A model generated the notes under the pieces. That model saw only the letters and a program-made list of their open reading frames with translations. It was not told where the DNA came from and made no database searches. Positions 1 through 9,783 of a stretch of DNA of 64,000 bases are shown one piece after another. Source of the stretch: Adiantum capillus-veneris (taxonomy: Eukaryota; Streptophyta; Polypodiopsida; Polypodiales; Pteridaceae). The position numbers and the translations under genes were made by a program. The stretch is taken from contig CM043950.1 of NCBI GenBank assembly GCA_014529385.2, forward strand, positions 80,426,343 to 80,490,342, in the 5' to 3' direction. Within the stretch, counting starts at the first letter, position 1. Every line of letters starts with the position of its first letter.

Positions 1-750
1 GACCCTACTGCCGTCACATCCTTTGATCTATGGTGCTGGAAGCGGCAACGCCCAGCTAGCTGTACTGGCACCTTATACCTGTTCACATGAAAGCGAAGAG
101 CCATGAAGAAAAGCCTACCTCGTTCGACACAACGAGAGCATTCTGTAGGCCAAGCTCCTCCCTATTCATTCCAGCAGTACAAGGTTGACAATGTCACTGT
201 TTGCCCTATTAGCATATTGGAATCGGCCTTCTTTTGCAGTGAAGCCTCAATACCTAATTGTAAGCCTACCCGTGCCTTCCCCGCGTAGCGATCATAGCAG
301 CTTTGTGTGCAACAAGACACAGTGGTCAGCTGAAGAGTATGTCCAGCTTCAACTACCTTACTCAGCTCGTTTCTGTAGGCGCAACTAGTTATGGCCAACA
401 TTATGCCGCTCCAAGTATAGCTCATGCAGATTCAACAACCCTGTGCTCTCGGCCATCCTTCAATGTTCATGGAAATGATATGCAGCAGGTCCCCATGCCT
501 AATTCTCAAGATTCATACCAATTCTTTTCCGCGCAGTTTGCTCGTGCAGCAACAAGCCGGGCAGAAACGAAAAGGAGTACTAGAGACCTTTCAAACCCTG
601 GTTATATTTTGCAGATCTTCAAGTTGGAGGGTACTTCGGATGCTTGTCGACGTGATGAACACTCTCAAAGATAAGATATTTCGTGCGATCAAACCATGGC
701 AGAGGTCTGTTCTAGTGCTACTGAAACAGAAGATGTCAGATTTCTGTGAG
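1..750. other. Unassigned sequence left of gypsy A1
   Basis: Several overlapping short open frames occur (for example 303-674 and 424-774, both +), but none resembles a protein family I recognise, and the frames overlap without a clear favourite. The last five bases (746-750, GTGAG) are the left flank of the A1 LTR and would be half of its target-site duplication; the right half cannot be checked because the A1 3' LTR is cut short. It may be older degraded repeat or intergenic DNA. Confidence 0.4.
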
Positions 751-930
751 TGTCACAAAATGGTGACGTGGTAGGCAGTGATGCGGCAGAGTCCTGCAAT
801 TCACGCTGTCTTGCTGACGTGGCAAGCCCGTATGGCAGCCCCGCAATTTACGGCGCAGAACCTGGGAAAAACAGGCTGTACGGATTCGCGTTTTGCAGCA
901 GAGCAGCGTGCAGCTTTTGGTCTACGCTCT

Positions 931-934
<4 letters not shown>

Positions 935-1014
<80 letters not shown>
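935..1014. repeat. (GA)n tract at the LINE 3' junction
   Basis: About 76 bp of pure GA followed by a few GAAA units. The same position in the A1 3' LTR also has a GA tract (18652-18737), so this tract belongs to the LTR and predates the LINE. The LINE 3' end (minus strand) abuts it directly. Confidence 0.9.
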
Positions 1015-1018
<4 letters not shown>

Positions 1019-1043
1019 AAGAAAGATTTTTAACGTCTATGTC

Positions 1044-1059
1044 AGGCCGAAATCGGCCT
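1044..1059 (-). other. Hairpin near the LINE 3' end
   Basis: A 16-base inverted repeat with 7-bp arms and a 2-base loop (AGGCCGA-AA-TCGGCCT on the plus strand) lies about 30 bp from the junction with the GA tract, in the 3' UTR. A stem-loop close to the 3' end is the kind of structure LINE reverse transcriptases can recognise; that role is inferred. Confidence 0.55.
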
Positions 1060-1254
1060 ATGAGACAAATCAAATGTACATGGTGTGTATGTCATCCGTC
1101 TATCGGAAAGACAAATGAAACAAAACTGAACTGAATGTAGGTAGTGGAGTATCTGAGGAGGGATGGAGCTCTATCTCTAGGGGTATATGCATGTCTATAT
1201 GCTCAAGGTAGTACAATCATGAGAATGCATCAAGCTATCTAGCTCCATCCTGTA

Positions 1255-1905
1255 CTAATGGGGGGGATGTAAGATGTGGTACATGGGCGGGTCTGGTGCC
1301 AAGGCTACCCGGATGAAAGCTGTCGGGTCGGCCCTCATCTGAGCCACTCGCTCCTCAGTGGCACGGCGCTCCCGGGCTCGGATCTCCTCGATCTGTCGGT
1401 GGTGGGAGCTCGCGCCCCTGTAGCCTGTGACTCGTGGTCGTCGTCTAGCTCGGCTCACCTCCGCCTGTGGGAGTGTCACTCCCCTCTGAGTGTCTGGTGA
1501 GGGAGGGGCGGCAATCCTCTGAAAGAAGTCTGTGAGCTGCGACTGTCTCCCCTCTGTCTGTGTAGCTGTGTGTGGCTGTAGTAGTGTGTCCCGATGGCTC
1601 TGTATCTCTAGTAAGAAACGTCCGAGCTGTCTCTGATCTCGAGAGTCCATGATCTCTCGGAGAGTGGGCTGTCCTCTGAATAAGGCCTCATACCTGCCTC
1701 TGATCTCAGTGTATGCTCTGCATCTACATACAAAGTGCTCCTCACTCTCCACCTCCTCTGTGCAGGCTCTGCAGACTCGCTCCTCCTTGGGAACACCAGT
1801 ATGTCTCCCGATCTCAATCTCTAACCTGTGTGAAGCCACTCTCAGCTGACCAATCGCCTTCCTTTTATCTATGCTTTTCACAGTTACATGTTTGCATCTT
1901 GTCAT
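1255..1905 (-). pseudogene. LINE ORF2 C-terminus: zinc knuckle and PIP box
   Basis: This frame is the C-terminal part of LINE ORF2, separated from the reverse transcriptase by an insertion. It starts with a stretch typical of LINE tails (QLRVASHRLEIEIGRH), followed by a zf-RVT-like knuckle of pattern C-x2-C-x8-H-x4-C (about residues 45-62). Downstream is a polar tail that contains QSQLTDFF (1522-1545), a perfect match to the PCNA-interacting consensus Q-x-x-[ILM]-x-x-[FY]-[FY], and then an Arg/Glu-rich segment. The ATG at 1905 is only the first Met in this frame, not a true start. In the intact element the domain would help hold RNA or target DNA during target-primed reverse transcription. 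Confidence 0.75.
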
Positions 1906-2283
1906 TTGAGTTTTCTAACAATGCATAAAATTCTTTGAGTTCGGTCTGTTAGTTGGCTTTAAGTATGTATTAAGACCTTAGGATAAACTAAGCCACTTAA
2001 TTGCTGACTTTAATTCCTAAACAGTCTGTTAATTGTAGTAACTATAATAATGTTTAGGTTATGAGGATATAATTCTCTCTAGCTTATTCCACCTAAGTGT
2101 GACTTGTGTTGTGGCCATGTGTTAATATGGTATTTGAGACCTCGAGTCTCCCGGCTAGATTATGCTCAAGCTAGTATTTGAGACCTTGAGTCTCCCAGCT
2201 GCTGGTATTTGAGACCTCAAGTCCCCCAGCTACTTGTAGCAACTATGACAACAACAAAAAAGAAAAAAAAAAAGAGAAAATGT
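1866..2283 (+). other. Insertion interrupting LINE ORF2
   Basis: Between the reverse transcriptase frame (protein homology ends near 2285) and the zinc-knuckle frame (homology resumes near 1866) lies about 400 bp of AT-rich DNA without LINE-like coding sense. On the plus strand it ends in an A-rich stretch (2249-2280), as a retroposed transcript would. No target-site duplication could be recognised, so the boundaries are approximate. It includes the three-unit repeat at 2127-2235. Confidence 0.45.
2127..2235. repeat. Three-copy tandem repeat, about 34-46 bp units
   Basis: The motif GGTATTTGAGACCT-GAGTC-CCC-GCT occurs three times, starting near 2129, 2173 and 2204, with unequal spacers. It lies wholly inside the segment that interrupts LINE ORF2. 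Confidence 0.7.
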
Positions 2284-4148
2284 GGCATATATGTGTCCAT
2301 GTAGCGTGGTCTCTGTATGAACCCCCAAGACAATATGGTGAGAAACTGGTCTCTGTAATCTGACATCCTCGTCCCCAAGCCAGGTGACTCCCAGACTCTC
2401 CTAGTGTATAGCTGCCACAGATCCTGTCTCAATACCAAGTTCCTCTCACTGCGAGAGAGGTGAACATATGGTGAGTGGGGGTCGTACTGGAATGGTGGTA
2501 GGCTCTCCATGTCAAGACCGTGTCCCTCAAACCATGCTCTGACCTGTGAGTACCATGCTCTCTCATGCCCACTCTCTGATAGTTGTATAGCTGCCTCAAA
2601 TGCTCTACGAGTAAGTCTGTCAGGAGGTAGCTCTCTCATCCTCTGGATGAAGCAGACTGTCTGGAATAGTGCCTCTACAACCATAGGTGGTGTGGCGAGC
2701 TCGGCTCTAATAATGTCATGTGGCATTGTCTTCTTGCTGCGGAGCAAGCGTGAGATCATACATACCTGTGACCTCTCAAGCTGTGTCCACTGGTCAGCTG
2801 TCAATCCTGGTGCCCATATTGCCGCCGAGTACATCAAGGCCGGGGTGACTAAGGTGTCGAAAAGCCACCCCTTCGTGCGGGGCTCCTGAAAGTGTGCCTG
2901 GTGGCATCTCCGCTCTAGCATGGCCAGAGCTGCATATCCTCGGGTGAGCCTGTCAGCAGCAGCCTGCCTCATAGTGAAGGGTCCTAGTAGGCTGGTGAAT
3001 GTGATGCCAAGGTAGACATAGGAGGTGACTACACCAACCTGTCCTCCTGCTGCTGTGAAGGTGGCAGCGCTCCTCACTGCACTGGATGTGTGAAAGATCA
3101 TAACCTTGGTTTTGCCAAGGTTCACAGTCAACCCCCTGTGTGTGTTGAATTCGTCCAAGGCCTCAAGATGGCGTTGCAAGCCCTCGGGTGACTCTGAAAT
3201 CAACACAATATCATCAGCATATAACATGATGTGGACCGGAGTACTTGCCAAGTCGCTCCCCTCTCCTCCTGCTCGCAGTATGTAGTCGGAGATCTCGTCG
3301 ATGTAGAGCCCAAAGAGTGTCGGGGAGAGTGGGCATCCTTGCTTAACACCAATGGTGCTAGCAATGGTCTCTGAAAAACCGCCTGGGCAACGAACGCGAC
3401 CCGTCACCCTCTCGTAGAGAGCATATATGGCCCAAATCATCTCTGTTGGTACCCCAATGCTGTGAAGGCGCTGGAAGAGTCTCTCGCGTGGGACTGTGTC
3501 AAAGGCCTTGCGGAAATCCACAAAGCAGCAGTAAAACCTCTTCTTCCGCGCCTTTGCCCCATCAATGAGGCAGCGCAGAACGAAGATGTGATCAGTGGTG
3601 GAGAAAGCTCGTCTGAAACCTGCCTGGCCTGGAGCTCGTAAACCCTCGATCTCTGCGTAGCAGTTGAGCTGTGCCTCAAGTACTGCTCCATATAGCTTGG
3701 CCATCGTGTGGCCAATCCTGATAGTCCTGTAGTTCCCTGGGTCTAGGGTGTCGCCAGATTTGTGGATAGGCACTATGGTGTGCTGTGTCCACTCCTCTGG
3801 GAAGCCCTCCCCTATAGCCCGGTTGAAGACATGTGCAATCAACGGGGCTATAGTGGAGGCCGCATAAATGATGTGCTCACTCTGTAATCCAGTATGGTCA
3901 GCTGATCGTCTGTGCTGCATGCGGCGTATGGCCCTCTCTACCATCTCTGCTGTAAAGAAGGAGGAGCACGTGGGGCGTGGCTCGTGTGGCTGTGGGATAG
4001 GAGGCTGCCCTGGCACCTCATAAAGTCGCTCTGCATAATCATGCCATATCTGTGGATCCTCAATAGCTGTAGTCGGACGTGGCTCGCGCAGGGTGCGCCA
4101 TGCCGTCGCGCTATCCATGCTCATGAATAGGCGGTATAGCTCAAGCTC
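2217..4148 (-). pseudogene. LINE ORF2 reverse transcriptase
   Basis: The 635-residue frame from the Met at 4124 holds a complete non-LTR reverse transcriptase. Counting from that Met, the fingers/palm begin around residue 60; motif A is FVDFRKAFD (201-209), GVKQGCPLSP (259-268) is the following conserved block, and the catalytic motif LYADD gives YADD at 302-305. The thumb and connection follow to about residue 560, and the last 25 residues, Phe- and Val-rich, come from the inserted DNA. An in-frame TAG at 4149-4151 separates this frame from the endonuclease part by only eight codons, so the protein was once continuous. It would copy the LINE RNA at a nicked chromosomal site in the nucleus. 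Confidence 0.9.
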
Positions 4149-5371
4149 CTATGCCTCTTCGAATGCTCGCCGCTTTTGGCGTGTCAGCGTCTTCATATGC
4201 CGTCTGGCCTCTCTCTCTGTGATCTCTCCTAAGGCTCGCCGTGCACGGAGGCGTCGGTATAGCTCTCTGCACTCATCATCATACCAGCGGTTCTGAGGCA
4301 TAGTCCCGGGGGGGGGGGGGAGTGCGTCCTGTGTGAGTGGTGTGTGGAAAAGAGCTAATAGCTGAAGTGTGGAGAACGGAAGAGATATGTGATGTGAGAA
4401 CTGAGAGTGGTGTGGATGGGTGGAGGAGGCATAGGCCATGCTCGACCTCGGCCGAGTAAAGAGAGGCTAGCTCATGTGTGAAATGGATGGTGGTGTGTGG
4501 AGTGTGTGCTGTGGAGCTGTGTGGGATGGTATCTCCGGTGATGGAGAAAGAGAGGTATGCGTGGTCGGCTCCGATGGGTATGGGTGGAATGGTGAAGGAT
4601 GTGATAAGGTGTGTAGCCTCCCTGGGTCCCAGAATATAGTCGACTGTACTCCCCCCTCCCTCTGCAACTCCATGTGGCATACAAGTCAGGCCCCCTGAGG
4701 TGGGCCACTGGACCATCCCGTTATAAATAACGAGACGGTGCTGGGAGCCAAGTCGAAGTAGATGTCGTCCGTAGGCTGACTGGAGCTCTGTCTGCTGTAT
4801 CTCTCATAGTAGCCTCCTCATCTAGAGTGTGTAGTGCCTCTGGGTCCTCGTGGTCATATGCCTCACACTGCTCACTGCGCGTACGAGCATTGAAGTCTCC
4901 CATAAGGAAGACTTCACCCAGTGTGGAGTACTCCATAATCTCCTCCGTGAGGCATGCGTACGGTGACTCTTGCTCAATAGGGGCGAATCTGGAGCCTGTG
5001 GGAGCAAAGTAGCAAAGGGCAATGTAGACGATCCTGTCTCGTGAGAGCTCGAGGCGAATCCACATGTAGCGGGCCTGTGGGTCCCGGGCAACAATCTGTA
5101 GTCTGCTGTGAAGCCCCTGTCTAAAGAGTATGGCCACTCCTTCTGAGCCGCGAGTGGTGTGCTGGCGCATACATCCCCGATGTAGAGACTCCCACTGGAA
5201 TCCATGTATCCGTGGTAACCCTCTCTCTGGGCTCTCGTGTGTCTCTGTAAGTAGAATGATGTCTCGACCTCTCATCACCTCCTCAAGTCTCTCTGGGTGT
5301 GTCCATAGGTCTCCATTGCAATTCCAAACCGTGACATGAATCTCCTCGTGTGTCCCACAGGCCGCGAGTCC
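4149..5371 (-). pseudogene. LINE ORF2 endonuclease (EEP fold), broken
   Basis: An exonuclease-endonuclease-phosphatase domain of the kind that nicks target DNA for L1-like elements. Motifs in order: TVWNCNG (about 5329-5309), ILLTETHE around 5255, GDFNAR (about 4908-4891), DYILG near 4635, and ADHAYL, the counterpart of the catalytic SDH motif, near 4570. The first segment runs to 4721, where a frameshift moves the frame to 4716-4279; a second shift lies in the G run at 4307-4320, after which WYDDECRELYRRLR leads to the TAG at 4149. The N-terminal endonuclease motif lies upstream of the first Met in this frame (5278) and directly downstream of the ORF1 stop. Confidence 0.85.
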
Positions 5372-5374
5372 CTA
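5345..5374 (-). promoter_or_regulatory. ORF1 stop with hairpin: possible readthrough site
   Basis: ORF1 ends with TAG (5374-5372) and the endonuclease continues in the same frame with no Met for 32 codons. Three bases after the stop, the RNA can fold as CTCG (5368-5365) pairing CGAG (5348-5345), around TGTG (5359-5356) pairing CACA (5352-5349), with a 5-base bulge and a GGA loop. The UAG-GGA context followed by structure resembles known stop-codon readthrough sites; use here is inferred. Confidence 0.35.
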
Positions 5375-6292
5375 TGCGATGGTCTTGCCATCAATGATAA
5401 CCCTACCATCTCGATATACTGCCTTCTTCCCTTCTTTGCGGGCTTGGTGGACTCTAGGCATGCACGCGCGACGGTGATCTTGTTGCATCTTTGTGAGGTC
5501 ATCATCAAGATAAATCGGGGGGCCTTCTAGCCCTCTCAAGGTGACCCTCTTTCGGAGGAAAGAAGTTCGAGACTCCTCAGAGGCGAATTGGAGGATGAGA
5601 GCTCTCTTCTTTGGATCTTTGCCGGCTCTCCAAACTTTGGAGAAAGGGATCTCTTCTTCCTTGTATCCCACTTTCTTGCATAAAGCTTTCCCATCGCTCT
5701 CGGGTGTAGACCCTTCTTCTTCTTTGATGCCGGTCACTCGCACATTGAGACGGCGAGCTTGTCGCATCTTCTCCTCCTCGATGGTTGTGTGTACGATGAG
5801 TACCTCATCTTTTTGGGCTTCCTCTCTTGCTACCTTCTTGATGTTCTTTTTGACCACTTCGACCCATCCTTCTTTGGTGGCCTCTAATTTGTCCTCAATG
5901 CTTGCGGTGAGGGCTTTGGTGATCTCCTCCTTGAGGGCTTCCTTAGCCTCCTCTTTAATCTCTCCTTCCTCGGGGGTGAGGGATGTGATGGAAGCATGAA
6001 GGAGATCGATTTGTGCCTTCATCTCTTCTTGCTCTTTCCTCCATCTCTCCCTCTCCTTCTCGTTCTCCCGTTCCCTTCTCTCCTTCTCCTCTTTGAGATT
6101 TTGGATTTCCGCTCTCACGTCCTCCTTCTCTTCGTTCCATAGCTTGATGAAGGTGGCTTTCTCCTCCTCCCATATCTCTCTCTCCATCCGCCATTCTTTC
6201 ATGTCCTTCTCCAATTGTGCAAGCCTCTTGTTCGTGAGCATGAAGGTTGTCTTCATTGTCGATGTCGGCGTCTTGATGATGGGGGAAGACAT
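5372..6292 (-). CDS. LINE ORF1 RNA-binding protein
   Basis: From the ATG at 6292 this gives 306 residues. The open frame continues upstream, but only through CT and CA microsatellite that would encode Leu-Ser and Thr-His runs, so 6292 is the likely start. Residues about 15-120 are a long charged coiled coil rich in Glu, Lys and Arg. An RRM-like segment follows (RRLNVRVTGI near residue 180, ILQFASEESRTSFL near 235), and a C-terminal domain begins at IYLDDDLTKMQQ (about 261) and ends with GRVIIDG. This coiled coil-RRM-CTD order matches L1 ORF1p (Transposase_22 type): a trimeric RNA chaperone that coats the element RNA. No frameshift or stop is seen. Confidence 0.75.
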   Translation of the reverse strand: MSSPIIKTPTSTMKTTFMLTNKRLAQLEKDMKEWRMEREIWEEEKATFIKLWNEEKEDVRAEIQNLKEEKERRERENEKERERWRKEQEEMKAQIDLLHASITSLTPEEGEIKEEAKEALKEEITKALTASIEDKLEATKEGWVEVVKKNIKKVAREEAQKDEVLIVHTTIEEEKMRQARRLNVRVTGIKEEEGSTPESDGKALCKKVGYKEEEIPFSKVWRAGKDPKKRALILQFASEESRTSFLRKRVTLRGLEGPPIYLDDDLTKMQQDHRRACMPRVHQARKEGKKAVYRDGRVIIDGKTIA

Positions 6293-6948
<656 letters not shown>

Positions 6949-7302
6949 TATTGAATTGCTTTATTTTACTCAAGAAGGATTGAGAGTGAATGCTTTTGAT
7001 TTTGAAGCTTTTGGGGCTCTGCTTTTAGCAACCCTCCTAACCTTTATTAGTGTGGGTAGGGCTCCCACTCTGCAGAGCATCTGGACGCAGAGTCTGAGAG
7101 TGAGACCCTCCCACTCCCTTGTACTTTGAGTTGCAGATTAATACAAAAAGAAATACCTAAAGGGGCGCCAGTCTTTGGGGCCAATATCTCTAGGCACGGA
7201 ACTCCGCCGGGCCGTGTCGAATCAATTGTGAATTGTGAACTGTTTTGAAGTGAATTCTTGTCGCGTCGCGGTAGAATCTCGACTTGGAGTGTCCAAGTTT
7301 TG

Positions 7303-8610
7303 ACTTTGCCGGACTTGCAGAAGTCATTTGAAGTATATTGTGATGCTTATGGTCGTAGTCTGGGTGCGGTCTTAATGCAAGAAGGCCATGTCATTGCCTA
7401 TGAGAGCCGATTGTTCTCAAGGCCGGAATTGACAACACAGATTTATGAGGAAGAGCTTTTGGCGGTTATCCATGCTCTTACTCAGTGGCGACATTACCTA
7501 CTCAGGGCGGATTTTATTGTCTTCACAGGCCATCAGAGTTTACGCTACTTCTTGTCACAGGAGCAGCTATCGAAAAAGCAGATGCGGTGGACGAACATCT
7601 TGTCACAGTTTCACTGCTAGATTGTCCATGTGCAGGGACAGAAGAACTTGGTGGCAGATGCTTTGTCTCGGAAGCCGTTGGTTCTGGCTATTTCCGCGAT
7701 ACATCATAGGAGCTTCGAGGATATGGTCGATCAGTATGCCACAAATACAGATTTTGCAGATATTTTCACTCGGTTATAGAATGAGGATATAGTAGCGGGA
7801 TATTCCATTTGGGATGGCTACTTGATGAGGAAAGCGATGTTGTGCGTTACATAGCCGTTGAGGGAAAAGGTTTTGACCGAATGCCACTATCCACCTTTTA
7901 CGTGTCACCACGGCATAGCTACCACCTTGAAAGGTGTGGAGAGATACTTCTTTTGGCCGGGACTCAAAAAGGACGTGGACGATTTTGTACGCAGTTGCTT
8001 GGTATGCCAGAAGCTCAAGTTTGACATGCATAAAGCACAGGGATTGTTACAGCCTTTACCCATACCCACCTGCCCCTGGAGAAAGTATTGCAATGGATTT
8101 CATTTTTGATCTCCCGAGAACACAGAGTGGTCACGATGGTATCCGGACTGTTATTGACAGATTTAGCAAGCAAGCTCATTTCATTCCAGTGAAGAAAACA
8201 ATCAAGCCGGATCACTTAGCGAGACTGTTTGTGGCCCAGATCTTCAGATTGCATGGCATGCCTATGCCTGGGACGATTGTCTCCGACAGGGACCCAGATT
8301 CACGAGTTTGTTTTGGAAGGCTATTTGGGAGAACATTGGCACGCGGTTGCAGTTCTCGTCATCGTTCCACTCGCAGACTGACGGGCAATCTGAGATTGCT
8401 AATTCAGTGGTACTAGATTTATTGAAGTCTTACATCTGGGATCGGAAGACTTAATGGGAAAAGTATTTAGCTTTGGTGGAATTTGCCTACAATAACACGA
8501 TATACTCTTCGATGGGGAAGGTGCCATTTGAGATTATTGAAGATGCTACGAAGGTTCCACCCTTCCTAAGCTCGAAAGATAAGATTTTTGAAGCCGATGA
8601 GGACACGCGT
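7303..8610 (+). pseudogene. A1 RNase H-integrase fragment
   Basis: This begins in the Ty3-type RNase H (YCDAYGRSLGAVL, YESRLFSRPEL, then the ALTQWRHYLL block) and passes through the tether into the integrase. The integrase zinc finger is GHHG-type and damaged (CHHG near 7905) with CLVCQ about 8000; the core has AMDFIFDLP (8090s), IDRFSKQAHF and EFAYNN. Stops and frameshifts occur at 7618, 7777, 7852, near 8090 and near 8270. The frame ends at FEADEDTR, exactly at the Tat-1 insertion; it resumes at 17334 with DLDTA in the same frame. The enzyme would have joined element cDNA to chromosomal DNA. Confidence 0.85.
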
Positions 8611-9755
8611 TGTGAGCGGGATGAAAACACACACAGCGCCTCTATAACGACCCGACACACACTCTTGGGAAGATACACACACACACACTATGGGGCACCA
8701 CTCGGCTTACACAACACACGTGGCCGAGACAGGACACACACCTATGGAGTGAGAGGAGAGAGACGATCCGTTTACCCACTCCACACAGAGAGATACACAC
8801 ACACACACACCCAAAAAACTCAGCTCCAAAGGGAAGAATTTCTGATGTTTAGATACAATTGAGCTTGGGCCAACACCAATGGGGCAAATAGCTCACACAG
8901 TATGGGTAAAATAAGCCAGATATAATCACAAACTGGAGCAGAAACTTCGCTCATAGGAGAAACTTACACAGAAAAACAGCAGAAAAAGAGTGAGGAATTT
9001 GGCAAAATAGACAGCGCCATCGCGTCCGGAACGGCCCAGAACCCCAGTCTACAATGTCAAAGTGCTCAAATCCGACCTCGGATGAGCAGTTTACGGCCAA
9101 AACAGGCTCCAAAAACCCAAAAAAACACACGTGCGGCTGTTCCTCCTCTCTTCTCCACGTTTTTTCTGGTCTTCTCTCAGTTTTTTCAGTTCCCACACTT
9201 ATCTTTTTTAGTTGGGCACCCTTGGCCTTTTAGATGACCTCAAACGGACCCCGAACAGGCCAAAAACTGACCTCGCAGTGCATAGTTGTCACCTTTTTGC
9301 ATCATCCGCACACCTGGCACTCATTTCTTTTCAATAATGCGTCTCGCAACCACGTGAAGTGGACCCAAAAAGTGGTCCTAATGATGAACTTTCTGCATAA
9401 CTCTCACAAGAAAACACCCACGTTGTGTCCGTCCTCATCCGCGTGCAAATATTGACCTCGTTCGCCCTCCTGACGCCACTAGATGCCATCTGACGCATCT
9501 GCTTACCTCATGTTGTCGGCCCGCGGATAGCTTCCTCGAGAAGTTTTACGCGCTACCAACTCCTCCTTATTGTAGAAAAAACACAGTGGTACTGGTAATA
9601 GTGAAAATCGATGCACTATGTACACCCTGTCTTACCTGTACACATGTGGGCCCCACGTAACCACCTGGCTCTGAAAAATGGGCAATTCTTTATTTGATGC
9701 ACCATGCATGTATATGTACATATGCGCAATCCCTTGCTCCAAAAAACTCCTGACA
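8611..9755 (-). repeat. Tat-1 3' LTR
   Basis: A 1145-bp terminal repeat nearly identical to 16191-17329. Differences I can see include an extra run in the CA tract (8663-8683), extra bases near 8740 and scattered substitutions. A GGGGATGGGCAAATTA stretch on the minus strand (9771-9756) adjoins it and may be the polypurine tract. Confidence 0.9.
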
Positions 9756-9783
9756 TAATTTGCCCATCCCCTAGCTTGCTAGA

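Noticed and set aside
750-1134. Arg-Glu repeat proteins over the GA tract
   Set aside because: Pure translation of (GA)n in several frames; the same occurs at every GA tract in the window.
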